Below are positions 54,030 to 64,000 of a stretch of 64,000 nucleotides of DNA, piece after piece. The stretch lies in assembly GCF_000003815.2 (NCBI RefSeq), contig NC_049995.1:8446100-8510099 (forward strand). Direction: 5' to 3'. Source of the DNA: Branchiostoma floridae (taxonomy: Eukaryota > Chordata > Leptocardii > Amphioxiformes > Branchiostomatidae). Each line of letters opens with the position of its first letter. Position 1 is the stretch's first letter. Made by a program: the position numbers and the translations under genes. The notes beneath the pieces were generated by a model. That model had not been told where the DNA came from. It ran no database searches and worked only from the letters and a program-made list of their open reading frames with translations.

Positions 54030-54550
54030 TTGGAAATGTATGTTTTAATGTATTAGAATCCGATCCATCTTTTCAACTTGTACGATATTTTTACAATCAA
54101 AAATGCCCTGCATAATGCCTCGCATCGGCTCAAGCACAGTGCACCATTAAACTATCTAAATTCTCGTCAATCCCCACACACTGGTTTTACTAAAAAAACT
54201 ATATACCGTTCCTTGGAAATATGTTTCAATGTGTCCGAATTCATGATCACTATCTTTTCAAATTGTACGTTACTCTTACGATCGAAAATGTCCTGCAGGA
54301 CCTCCTGCAGCTGCATATATAGACGCACGCCCCCCTCCCACCCGCACGTAAACTGTTCCAATCGTTGCACAATAAACTTGACTGTATACCCTCCACAAAA
54401 TCTTTCGTCAAATGTCGTGCTCATTTTACTCACATGACACTACGCCTTAGAATGTAATGTTATATTTTAATACATCCGAATTCCAGAAAGATAACTTTAC
54501 AAACTGTACCAATTTCTGTACGATAAAAATCTCACCTCCTCCGCACCGTC
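54030..54550. repeat. Triplicated ~200-bp unit
   Basis: Blocks with TATGTTT.AATGT.T..GAAT.C..., TTTTCAA.TTGTACG and TACGATC.AAAATG.CCTGC occur near 54040, 54215 and 54450, progressively diverged. Confidence 0.65.
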
Positions 54551-54553
54551 AAC

Positions 54554-54785
54554 GCCCGTGAGGGTATTTACCGGAATAACCCGAAATGACCCGGAATAAC
54601 CCGGAATAACCGTAATATTTCTTGTTCCCATGGCCATATATACATTATTTTATGCCAAAATATTGCATTCTGCGATCTTAACTTATCAAAGCACACTGTA
54701 TTTCGGTAGCTTTCATCCTTTATTAAGGTTATTCCGGGTTATTCCGGGTTATTCCGGGTTATTCCGCTAAATACCCGGACCCGTC
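54554..54785. mobile_element. Foldback element with GGGTTATTCC decamers, 9-10-bp TSD
   Basis: GGGTATTTACCGGAATAACCC at the left is inverted as GGGTTATTCCGC..TAAATACCC at the right. The right arm contains four tandem GGGTTATTCC units, the left arm three inverted ones. CCGTCAACGC occurs immediately outside both ends (about 54545 and 54781), a 9-10-bp duplication of the kind made by MULE-type transposases. Confidence 0.65.
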
Positions 54786-54954
54786 AACGCTATCGCAAAA
54801 TGAACCGTGCGATTTAACGACAACTCCTCAAATGTTACATGACCAGTGTTTTACTGCAAATCAAGAAACATTTTCCTTTCCTAGACTTTGCTAATGAGCG
54901 CTGCAATGTTTTCTGTACGAGTAGAGGTCATGGATAAACAGTATTCTTACAACG

Positions 54955-55078
54955 TTTATTTGAAGGGCTAAGAAGGGCTGAGAATTGTCGTAAAAACGCA
55001 CGGTACATTGCGTTTATTTGAAGGGCTGAGAAGGGCTGAGAATTGTCGTAAAAACGCACGGTACATTTTGCGACCATA
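54955..55078. repeat. ~62-bp tandem duplication
   Basis: GTTTATTTGAAGGGCTRAGA followed by AGGGCTGAGAATTGTCG and TAAAAACGCACGGTACAT occurs twice back to back. Confidence 0.95.
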
Positions 55079-56013
55079 GCAGACCCATCCAAGGACGAAC
55101 CATTAAACCGGGCACAAAGCCGGGCGCCTTCGGCGCCCCGGCAAAAAACCCGTTAACGCCAAGGTGGTTGAGACGAAATGGTTGGAGCTTTAAAACGTCA
55201 GAAGACGGTACGAGTTATAACCAATAAGTTCTCAGCCATACACAGAAATAAGATGCAAAACTAATACATTTATTTATGAACATCAACTACGCTTGATAGT
55301 GTGCTTCACTATCAGCAAAGTGTTTATATTGTGCAAAATCGTGATCAAGTAATTGACTTTGGGGCCTTTTGAGTCCTTCAGATTGTATAATGACGTGAAC
55401 TTACACGTAGGTTTGTTCCTTCAGTGGGTTCACAAGGTTTCCAGCTAGCTTTACAGTTGTTTTTTTAATAATAGACATACAAGACATGAAGTTGGAAACA
55501 TTTGCTTTCTGGTAGAGAGAGGAAGGGCATGATCATAAGCCACAACTAGTGGTTAAATAAAGATAGCCAATTGTACGTATATCAAGATTTAATTATAACG
55601 TTAAGCCCTGTCCAGCGAAACTAGCTACTGTGCTGATCTACTACTCACTGTTTAAAGAGAAACTACTTGTCATAATTATGAGAAACCTATTATTTAGTGT
55701 CTCGAAGCGCTGGACGATTTATGGGGTCTATATTCTGCTCCTAATGCCGTCGATACAGTGCAGAATAACGGTAACAAACCAGTTTCTTGGTAACACCTGT
55801 GGAGGTCAAGGTTACCAAATAACCCTTGTTCCCCTTCTGAGGCCGATGATAAATGAACCCCTGACAGGGGTTACGGAAACAGCACACGTTTATTCGTAAA
55901 TACACAGTCAGTGGGACATAAAAAATGCGTTACGACACTAAAAAGATGATTTCGCACTAAGCTTATTGTTTTCATGTAAATATTTGTGTATTCTTTCCAC
56001 TTTTGCCACACAG
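55079..56013. other. Upstream region of gene F
   Basis: No gene supported. A GC-rich hairpin (GGGCGCC-TTC-GGCGCCC) lies near 55118-55136. A short plus ORF (55630-55899) has a hydrophobic stretch but no other support. The non-coding first exon of gene F should lie here but was not identified. Confidence 0.4.
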
Positions 56014-56080
56014 GTACCCGAGTGGCTTGTAATATTGATGTTCGCGTCCACGTACCTGAAGACAAGCACAAAGGCAGAAG

Positions 56081-57681
56081 ATGTCCAATCATACTCCGCG
56101 AGCGAAGGAGGACAGCAAGCCGGAAACAGCAACAGTCCGTTGTGATACCAAAACAGACAGCATACAAATCTTCGGCATAAATCGGTCTAAAAATCAGTTT
56201 GGAGTTCTTCTACCAGCAAACTTAACAAGAAAGCAGATTGGATTTGTTTTAGTTATCTTATATTGTGGCTTTTTTGTGTGTCTGCAGAACCCTCAAGATG
56301 CATTTTTGGCAGTTTTGTGTATCATCAGCATTGCTGGGATTTTAGTAGCTTTGTACTTTTTGTACGATTACGCAAACGATAGACTTAAGTTTTCTGGAAA
56401 AGAAAAAGAAAAAGAAAAAGGACAAGACCTTGAAAAACAAACAGAAGCTACCGTGTCTATCAAAGAAGACGAAAGAAACGATAGACTTAAGTTTTCTGGA
56501 AAGGCAAAAGAGAAAGGACAAGATGTTGCAAAACAAACAGAAGCTACCGGGTCTACCAAAGAAGACGAAACAAATGTGCCAGGAACCAAACTTGATGATG
56601 ACCTAGAGTTGGGAGTTAGCACCGGGATTTCTTACCGTGATCGTTCACGTCGTACTCCAGCGGGAGAGGGTGGAAAGGCCCGAAAGGATGAACATGGTAA
56701 ACGCAAGCAACGCCTTATTTTAATGCATTGGAAAAATCAAAGCAATTTGCATTATTTTCTATCATCAATTCGAACAAGAATATAACATGCATTGCTAGCG
56801 CTTAACTTAAATGCTTTTCAAAAGCGTCATCACCAGTGAAGCTGTGCTATCATAATGTGATTTAACAACAAACCGATATCAGCGCAGTGAAAGCAGAAGA
56901 CTCCATTTGTTTCACCAGTATGGTATATCCAAATACCTCGCACATGCATTGTGTACTATCAGACTGATAACGAAAATTATGTCATTGGACTTGTGTTGAA
57001 ACATTGCATTTCGCTCGTGGATACGTAATATTGACACTTTTAAAAGCTACTACACTTCATTCTTTTGCAACGCATCTTTTTTCATTTTCTAAACTGAAGG
57101 CACAATGTTGTCATACTAGATTTAAGGTAGCAGTCAATAGTAGCACAAACATGGGAACACGATTGTTGGGTAATGATCAACCCATCCGAAATTTACCTAC
57201 GTGAATGACCGTATTGACCAGACTAATATACATATTTCATTACAGACTTCGTGGAGTACGCCATGTTCATCAGTGCGAAAATCAGCTTTGGAGGGAAGGA
57301 ACTCGCCAGACTGTTGGGTCTGACTGCATATGAAATCGAATACATATGGGACAAACATTCCGACATCCGGTCGAAGTGTTTTGACATGTTGCTTCGATGG
57401 CGCAATCGTAAGGGAGATGCAGCCACCATGCAGGTCCTAATGAAGGCTCTGGCTAAAGCTGGACCTTTTGACGCTGTGGATGATTTAAAGTCTAAATTCC
57501 CAGGTAATTTCTTTCTTTTCTCAGTCCAAGACTCTGATTTGCTTTGTAAATAGCTATGACCACGTGTGCTTTTGTAGGTAGTACTAGTGTCTCTGGTGTA
57601 GACACTAACACTTAGATATTCTGTCTTCAACATTGAACAGAATTAAAGGACATCGACGTCTCCGACTCAGACTCCGACTGA
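56081..57681 (+). CDS. Gene F: membrane-hairpin death-domain protein with duplicated charged repeat (304 aa, 3 coding exons)
   Basis: Coding exons 56081-56696 (exon begins 56014), 57246-57503 and 57641-57681 join in phase 1 twice, total 915 nt. The start is supported by the CCTGAAGACAAGCA leader shared with B. Residues 27-34 form a SIQIFGIN strand. Two hydrophobic helices (about 53-68 and 74-95) form a hairpin. Residues 99-132 and 133-164 are a tandem repeat starting NDRLKFSGK. Residues 206-292 form a death domain of the DD1 class (GGKELARLLGLTAYEIEYI, CFDMLLRW, ATMQVLMKALAKAG). The last mini-exon gives an acidic DVSDSDSD tail, CK2-like. AATAAA lies at 58118-58123. Intact parent-type relative of gene B; membrane adaptor role inferred. 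Confidence 0.8.
56375..56572 (+). repeat. In-exon tandem duplication in gene F (102 + 96 bp)
   Basis: AACGATAGACTTAAGTTTTC begins both copies (56375 and 56477). They differ by a 6-bp deletion of a GAAAAA unit and few substitutions, so the duplication is young and frame-preserving. Confidence 0.95.
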
Positions 57682-58650
57682 TCTACGCAAGAGGCCAGGG
57701 TCAACATTTGCAGTACCGTAGGAACATTCAACTTTGGGGTTGGCATGACTACGTAGAAATATGATATTCATATACGTGGAGCCTGGGGACATTTTTTTCG
57801 AATGCATAGCAAATATTGGAGAAAATGATTGCAACCGTTACATTTGCAAGTTGGCTACTTTATTTGTAAAGCGTATTCTCGGTGCCTGTTTCTTAGAAAA
57901 CACGTGCACATATGTTGCAGATGACAAAAATTATGGCTTTTAGTTTTGAATTGTTGTATCTATCATATGTAAAACTATTGTGTGATTCATCTTTCATTAG
58001 CTTGAATTGATAACAAATATATAAAACAATTACATTTGTTGTGTGGAAATGTGTGTAATACATCTACGTGTTGTGTGTGAAACAAGTGTACTGAATATTA
58101 TTTCTTGGCCTGTAAACAATAAATACTTCAAGCGTACTTGTACGCTCATGTTGTCTGTCACCAATAGAAAATCATTATACACACATAGGAGATGTTATAT
58201 ATATTTTAGGTAATGTATATTACAACCCTGACATTATGATAATGAAGATGATAACTGCAAAATCAGTTCAACGTATATTAATAATAATTCAAGATATCTT
58301 TATACTCGAATGACATGTTGATATATGTACTTAGGACAATTGTGGTGTTTATTAGTTGTCTTTGTTAGATAATATATTTCATGAATACTCAGTGTTTACA
58401 ACAAGCACAATACACAGCATTGATATTGTATATCATCAATTGAGTGTAATGACCTCATAGATTATATATAGCCGTTATAAATCATATCAAGGCCGATACA
58501 GAATAAATTCAAGCTCAGAAAAAAAGAACTTTTCGTCATTATTCGGGTTTTATGGAACACTGATACTAATATCAGAGTTTAAAACTAAAACATTTGTTAA
58601 TATAAGGCATCGATTTCATAACCAGCTGGATTAAAGTTTTAATTTTCCTC
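57682..58650. other. Gene F 3' flank
   Basis: AT-rich, no coding sequence. 57985-58210 aligns with 46740-46945 behind gene B. Probable poly(A) signal AATAAA at 58118-58123. Confidence 0.6.
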
Positions 58651-58651
58651 A

Positions 58652-58898
58652 AGGCCCCCTCTCACTTGACGTGCTGCACGCTTGCGGCATTGCTGCGTTC
58701 GGAAGATGCTCAACGAATTTCAGAGATAAAGAACGAATTTTCTTACTTGTTGTGTATTTTGTGGTCTTCTATGTCACAGTTTTACGTATTGCGCAATATC
58801 TGAATTATAACAAATCGGAGAAAATAACAAAACAGTACCGCAGTGAATGAACGCAGCAATGCCGCAAGCGTGCCGCACGTCAAGTGAGAGGGGGCCTT
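58652..58898. mobile_element. Harbinger-like MITE (~247 bp)
   Basis: AAGGCCCCCTCTCACTTGAC and the following ~30 bp are inverted almost perfectly at the right end (GTCAAGTGAGAGGGGGCCTT). TCA flanks both ends, consistent with a 3-bp duplication. Arms about 50 bp. Confidence 0.85.
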
Positions 58899-58918
58899 CA
58901 GTAAACTTTACAAGGTAG

Positions 58919-59349
58919 CATTGCACTTTGGGCACCGGTACAGCACTGCGGGGTTCGTTCACTGCGGCACTGTTGTGTTATTGTCGCCGATTTTTAGATA
59001 TTCGGTAATACGTAATTTTACGTAATACGTAATTTTACGTATTACCGAATATCTCAAAATCGGCAAAAATAACACAACAGTCTTTTATTGCGTTTTGTGT
59101 ATCTTGTTGTCTTCTAAGTCATACTTAAAAGTATGATTCTAAGTCATACTTAAAAGTATTGTGTCTGTGCGAGCGGCATGAATAAGTATTGGGTTATAAG
59201 TCAATCACTTTAATCAGAGAATCGAAAATGATGGTAAAGTATGACTTAGAAGAAAACAAAATACACAAAACGCAAGAAAATTCGTTCTCTGAAGTTGGTT
59301 GGGTAATGTTTCGAACCCCGCAGTGCCGTACCGGTGCCCCAAGTGCAAT
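58919..59349. mobile_element. Foldback element (~430 bp) with nested palindrome
   Basis: ATTGCACTTTGGGCACCGGT with the following CAGCACTGCGGGGTTCG is inverted at 59311-59349. An internal perfect-armed hairpin (AGATATTCGGTAATACGTAA, 58995-59054) and a GTCTTCTAAGTCATAC/GTATGACTTAGAAGA pair nest inside. Confidence 0.85.
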
Positions 59350-59507
59350 GAGATAACACCAAAATGCACCAGATTTATATCAATAGAAGAAATTTTAACT
59401 CAGGCGGTCTATACACTGATCCTGATCTTTACCATCATTTTCGATTCTCTGATTAAAGTGATTGAATTATAACCCAATACTTATTCATGCCGCTCGCACA
59501 GACTCAA
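59160..59507. repeat. Inverted repeat overlapping the foldback element
   Basis: GTCTGTGCGAGCGGCATGAA and the following ~55 bp (59162-59239) recur inverted at 59428-59505, so the right arm lies outside the 430-bp element. This implies one element inserted into another. Confidence 0.85.
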
Positions 59508-59519
59508 AACTTGTGTGAA

Positions 59520-59730
59520 CTAAGTTTAGCCAGGTGTGTCACGCAGTACTTCCGACGTAACGTCACTGCTACACGCTTGGGGTCAAAGGTAAAAGGGAAA
59601 CAGGTTACGTTGTTGACCTTTTCCAGACGAAACCACGTCGTTCTCGTGCTCTGGGCCGGGAAAACTGCGTTTCAAAACATCTCACAGGTGATCTTCATGT
59701 TTCACAGCCTGTTTTAAGAGTCAATGTGAG
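59520..59730 (+). promoter_or_regulatory. Putative non-coding first exon/promoter of gene E
   Basis: Aligns with 39500-39697 (gene D). Ends at a donor GTGAG|GTATAC. Confidence 0.5.
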
Positions 59731-60459
59731 GTATACAAATGTTTGTTTCTATGTCCCGGCATACAATTTACGTTTTACTGACCCCTAGCGAGTATCATGA
59801 TGTTTCGACACCAGGATTTTTTCGACCCCAAGCCTGGATCGGGACGATTCAAGTTATCGTTTGGGGTAACGGTAGGGCTAGGATGAGTCAGGGTTTGGGT
59901 TACGTCCTCCTGACGTCGAAACGTCTTGAACCAATCCGAGGTAAGTGCCGAATCGGCTTGGCTAGGGGCCGAACTGTACAGGTTCCGAAACGTACTATTA
60001 AATGTTATGGTGCATGTTGTTGGTATATAAACGAGGAAGTCACTACGAGGCATTCTGTGCACAGCCGTGCCAACTGTGTAGGCCCTGTTTAATTTGGGTT
60101 CTATTTGATTAGAACCAAAGCGACAGACAAAACGACAACTATATAGCACCCGTCTGACCGTTGTACTGTATACGGTTGTAAGAAATTATGTTGCAGTGTG
60201 CGTTTAGCCCGCCAGGAGTGTCGGCCTGAGCCCGGAAGTAACAATCGCGCTTCCGGGTCTGGGTCAACTTTCCGAAGTTTCTGACGAAAAAAAAAGGTCT
60301 ATGGCCAAATTAGTTTGCAGTAACTTAAGTAGTCTCTGAACAGTATCATGTATCTGTATTATGAACTGTATCATGATATCAATCATCCATCAATGTAACG
60401 TGTAGGTGTTTTGTGATTTTTAAATGCTCTAATCTATAGCTACTTCTGTATTCTACTCA

Positions 60460-60757
60460 CTGTGTACTCTACTCTCTACTCTACTCACTACCCAACTCTA
60501 CTCTACTCTACTCTTCTCATACAGTACTCTACTCAGTAATCTACTGATGTGCTCTCCTCTCCTCTCCACTCTACTCAGTACCCAACTCTACTCTACTCTT
60601 CTCCTACTGTACTCTACTCAGTAAATCTACTGTGCTCTACTCTACTCTACTCTACTCTACTCTACTCTACTCTACTCTACTCTACTCTACTCTACTCTAC
60701 TCTACTCTACTCTACTCTACTCTACTCTACTCTAGTCTACTCTACTCTACTCTACTC
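60460..60757. repeat. (CTACT)n pentanucleotide array
   Basis: Pure at 60628-60745, degenerate to the left. Lies in the 5' intron of gene E. Confidence 0.98.
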
Positions 60758-60960
60758 TTCATTTCAGTTCGAACTTGGTGTCACACAGGGCAGCATGTCT
60801 CCTATGATTCTATTTACAACCTACGAAGTCTTATGTGTGCAAATCGTCATCTGAAGTCATAATCTTAAATGTTATAATGTTTTCTCTCTTGCTGTTACAC
60901 AGGTGTATAAAAAGTCGGATCCTCCAAGAAACCTGGACCAGATCCGGAAATATGTGAAGC

Positions 60961-63249
60961 ATGGCTGCTCAGTGGCAAGGTGACTCCATTTATATACATT
61001 CGCTAGATGCTAGCATGGTCTTGTGTTTTGCTTGAGATCCTTTACATGTACAGCAAGCGTTCACATCTATGAGAATTAACTTGGAATAGATGCACATGCG
61101 CACAGGAACCTGGTGGCGACATGAGGCCCTCTAGCGATATCTTATCGATCTGCAGTCTTAAATGCAGTCAATCTGTACAAGTGACCACCTGCGTGTCCGC
61201 TTTTTGGCCACTCTGTAGATTATGATATTTTCCGTTTGACGCAAGAATCAAGAATGAAGTCATACATAAAATTTACATACTGTGGCCTTATGCATGTCTT
61301 ATACGCAAGTATTTGATATGACATCGCCTGTATTGTTAACGTTCACCATTCATCATGTGACAACGCCTTAAACTGACGACTAATATTTTCTCCTCCCAGG
61401 GCCCCGGAAGTACTTTTTCCACATTAAGCAGGCAGTGGCCGCTAAATGGTATGATCTCGCCTACTGGTTAGGCTTTGACGATTCAGATACTGGAAACATT
61501 GCAGGCAGAAACCGGGATGACAGGTCCTGTTGTATGGACCTGTTACAAGAGTGGTTAAGTAGAAATGGTGAAGCCGCTACTACAGAGGTACTGATGGGGG
61601 CTCTGTCTAACGCCGGCCTAAAGGACGTTCTTAAAGGACTAAAGGATAAATATCCTGGTAAAAACTACTGCTTTCATAACTTGAAAGTTTATCTGTGTTG
61701 GTCATTCTAGATGAAGTTCAACTGCAATTTCCAATACAAGAAATGATAAATTGCTCTTCCCTAAAATGATCGTCTTTGTCAAGCCGATTGGAAAATCCAC
61801 TGCTTCTGTGACGTCGCAGTATGTAGATAGCGCACGTGAGTCTGTGAGCAGTGGATCATAAGTTACAGAAAGTCTATGGCGCCCTCTGTCCTCAGCTTAG
61901 GGATGGTTGTAAAGCTCTGATGAAGATGGCGCCATCGACTTTGAGCAACTTATGATCCATTGCTCATGTGGTCACGTGTGCTATATACGAAAGGGACGTC
62001 ACACAAGGAGGGGATTGTCCATCCCTTGACAAAAACTGTAGTCGGTCAGTCCAATTTCTTGTGTTGGGTATTGCAGTTGAGCTTTGCCAGAATTGCTGCT
62101 TTCATTTTGTTTCAAATTTCAAGAGTCAATCTCAAGGTCCAAGTTGCATGTTACATGGTAAGGAATCTATGATATTGTGCGTTGTGCTTTTGGGTATGAA
62201 AATACTAATTTTCTTCTTTATCCTCAACAGAGTTGGCTACGCTGCAGGTGACACAATCTCCGAATGCAGTACAACCTTCAAGTGGGCAACCTCAGCGGGC
62301 ATCTCAAGTGCAACCACAGTCGGGTTCACGGGGGCAACCTCAGCCGGCGACTGCGGGACCATCCAATAATACTGAAGGTTATTCTTACCTTTCAATGGAA
62401 ATGTTTTTCCACCAGAGAAATCCATTATCATCCAAATGTCCACAATAAGGTCGTTCTCCATTCAGAGTGCGCATTGTGGGAAATATGTCAAAGGTGAAGG
62501 TCCTTGAGGGACAAACAAAATATGTCTTTGTGCTAACCGAGACAATGGTCGAGACTAAAATTGTTTATGTCAGGCGAGTTCACCTTTGACATATTAACCA
62601 TAATTCCTGTACGCGGTATGGTGGACGGGCATATGCCAACACACATCCGAAAAATGTGGTTTTGATAATTTTTTCAGCATTAATTTTGTTCTATCACACC
62701 ACGTGCACATAGTACAATACCTCATCTTGTTTCACCAAAAAGCAGTTACTCAAGCAACTGGATATGAATATATTTGGCAACGGTCAGACGTTTCAAACAA
62801 CATCCGTTGTTTTTTCGTCAGTGACACTGATGTGTCTGACCGTTTCCAAAACCATATCCAGTTGCTTGAGTAACTGCTTTTGGGCGTATGTTATTAACGT
62901 TCTAATCTTCGTATCTCATTTTATTTCGTTCATATTCTCTTTAGTTGAGTTGACTCCATATTTCAACATCATCGCGAAGAACATGGGAGTACAGTGGCCA
63001 CAACTTGCTTCGAACCTCGGACTGCCATTTACACAGATCCAAGCTATAAAACAAGAGAACAGTAATAACTGCTGGATGTGTTGTCAGCAAATCTTGCACA
63101 CATGGTTCTATAGCAATGGCGCCCAAGCAACGTTGGACGCCTTGAAAGAGGCCGTTAGGGAATCTGATCACCAGGATGTTACAGAAATGTTGGAAATGAA
63201 ACAATTAGAGTTACAAAAGAACACATCAGGTTCCACTTCCCATTCTTAA
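60961..63249 (+). CDS. Gene E: tandem death-domain protein with Pro/Gln-rich linker (242 aa, 4 coding exons)
   Basis: Coding exons 60961-60979 (exon begins 60903), 61400-61657, 62231-62377 and 62945-63249, all phase 1, total 729 nt. DD1 (about residues 7-92) has AKWYDLAYWLGFDDSDTGNI, CCMDLLQEW and ATTEVLMGALSNAGLKDV. The linker (93-141) is Gln/Pro/Ser-rich but shorter and less regular than in D. DD2 (142-242) has VQWPQLASNLGLPFTQIQAI, CWMCC and ATLDALKEAVRESDHQDV, then a 15-residue Ser/Thr-rich C-terminal extension. Introns and both flanks align with gene D, so it is a block duplicate. AATAAA lies at 63775-63780. Cytosolic adaptor role inferred. Confidence 0.8.
62735..62884. mobile_element. 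Complete foldback MITE, AAAAAGCAGTTACTC family, gene E intron
   Basis: AAAAAGCAGTTACTCAAGCA..CTGGATAT..TTTGG.AACGGTCAGAC at the left is mirrored by GTCTGACCGTTTCCAAAACC..ATATCCAGTTGCTTGAGTAACTGCTTTT at the right. Arms about 50 bp. Relatives lie at 29695-29775 and 50328-50490. Confidence 0.9.
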
Positions 63250-64000
63250 AACAACGCCCAAGTCCGCCACCCATGTAACATACTTGTGTCACGTGACGTA
63301 TGTGACCTTTGACTTCTAGGTCATGTGACCGCCCAATTCTCAGCTGATGAAAAATGGCGGATGCCATTTGAAAGTCTTCAGTCTTAATGCTCCATACTTA
63401 ATGTCATACGTATGCAATCTTATAGACCCCTTCATATTAATTACTTGCATCTGCTTCATGCTATTGTTAATTGCGTTGTGAAATTTTCATCAGTAAGATA
63501 AAAAAAGGTCAGATACTGCCCTGTTACATGTTGACATATGGGAACTTTTATCTTTGAGGTTCGAGTTTTTCTTTGATTTTATAATTATAATTATATTTCA
63601 TGCTATGTAATTCTCATTTATACCTGATTCGTTTTGATTTTGAAAAGGACTCCCTAGAAAATCATTTTAATACTCAGGTGATTTAAGGATCACCCAAAAG
63701 ATTCATAAATAGAAAATGTAATTTTTTTACAAATGGACTGTTTGTAGTTGAACACATACTGTAAATAGAGGTAGAATAAAGGAAAATTCACTTTGATGCC
63801 TCGAGTTTCTTTTCTATTAAATAGAAATTGATACACATTAATATGAATATGGTTATAAGATACAAATGCAGAACCCAATAGATTATGCTTGTGATATTCC
63901 TGTCTATTCTTCCTGGTTTTCCGGCCAAGCAGCTTGTATACCTGATTAACGTTTCTTAGGCCTACGCCATATTTCCTACCCGGGGCCCGGCCGGGCTGTT
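63250..64000. other. Gene E 3' flank
   Basis: 63265-63480 aligns with 43740-43990 behind gene D and contains CACGTGAC E-box-type motifs in both. 63775-63780 is a probable poly(A) signal. 63820-63900 aligns with 39030-39120. No further gene was seen to the window end. Confidence 0.6.

Noticed and set aside
55630-55899. 89-codon ORF with a signal-peptide-like start upstream of gene F
   Set aside because: No splice or paralog support; the corresponding regions of A, B and C have no equivalent.
60549-60862. ORFs of STLLY repeats
   Set aside because: Translation of the CTACT pentanucleotide array.

Overview
This window is nuclear DNA from an invertebrate animal, most likely an amphioxus (Branchiostoma). 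The reasons are short exons with spliceosomal GT-AG introns, many small foldback transposons and tRNA-derived SINEs, an intron-rich ortholog of a vertebrate DNA-repair gene, and a tandem cluster of lineage-expanded death-domain genes. Naming the species is inference. A run of N (7399-7552) marks an assembly gap.

Layout. (1) 1-10.4 kb is the 5' end of a minus-strand kinesin-3 gene of the KIF13 type. Only its first two coding exons (10397-10337 and 9650-9566) are recognised. The rest of this stretch is intron, filled with DNA transposons: a pogo/Tigger-like element at 4022-5176, a ~3-kb element with terminal inverted repeats at 6235-9248, and smaller foldback elements. (2) 10.4-14.2 kb is the divergent intergenic interval between KIF13 and MSH6, holding tandem repeats and unrecognised ORFs. 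(3) 14.3-34.4 kb is a complete plus-strand MSH6 gene that I could assemble from 34 exons. It has 1353 codons before the stop and every junction stays in frame; one intron is GC-AG. The introns carry SINEs, a LINE 3' end, minisatellites, two MITE families and a ghost exon duplication. (4) 36-64 kb is a tandem cluster of six related plus-strand genes built from two modules: short membrane-hairpin segments and death domains (DD).

The six cluster genes, in order: A (36.9-38.8 kb, two membrane segments, long tail, DD); D (40.4-43.7 kb, DD, Pro/Gln-rich linker, DD); B (46.0-46.4 kb, membrane segments only, DD exon lost); C (49.3-50.8 kb, one membrane segment, tail, DD); F (56.1-57.7 kb, two membrane segments, duplicated charged repeat, DD, acidic tail); E (61.0-63.2 kb, DD, Pro/Gln linker, DD). 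Their introns, 3' flanks and upstream non-coding exons also align between paralogs, so the cluster grew by block duplication. D+flank matches E+flank, B+flank matches F+flank, and the first exons of A and C match. All internal DD-exon junctions are phase 1, which makes the modules exchangeable by exon shuffling.

How the genes may work together. MSH6 and KIF13 are ordinary housekeeping genes: mismatch recognition and microtubule transport. The DD cluster looks like a locally evolving set of membrane-anchored and soluble death-fold adaptors. A plausible reading is that the membrane DD proteins (A, C, F) recruit the soluble tandem-DD proteins (D, E) by DD-DD contacts, and that B is a DD-less, possibly dominant-negative or decaying, membrane member. 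This is inference. A 282-residue ORF resembling C76/OTU-type cysteine proteases of mobile elements lies between C and F on the minus strand.
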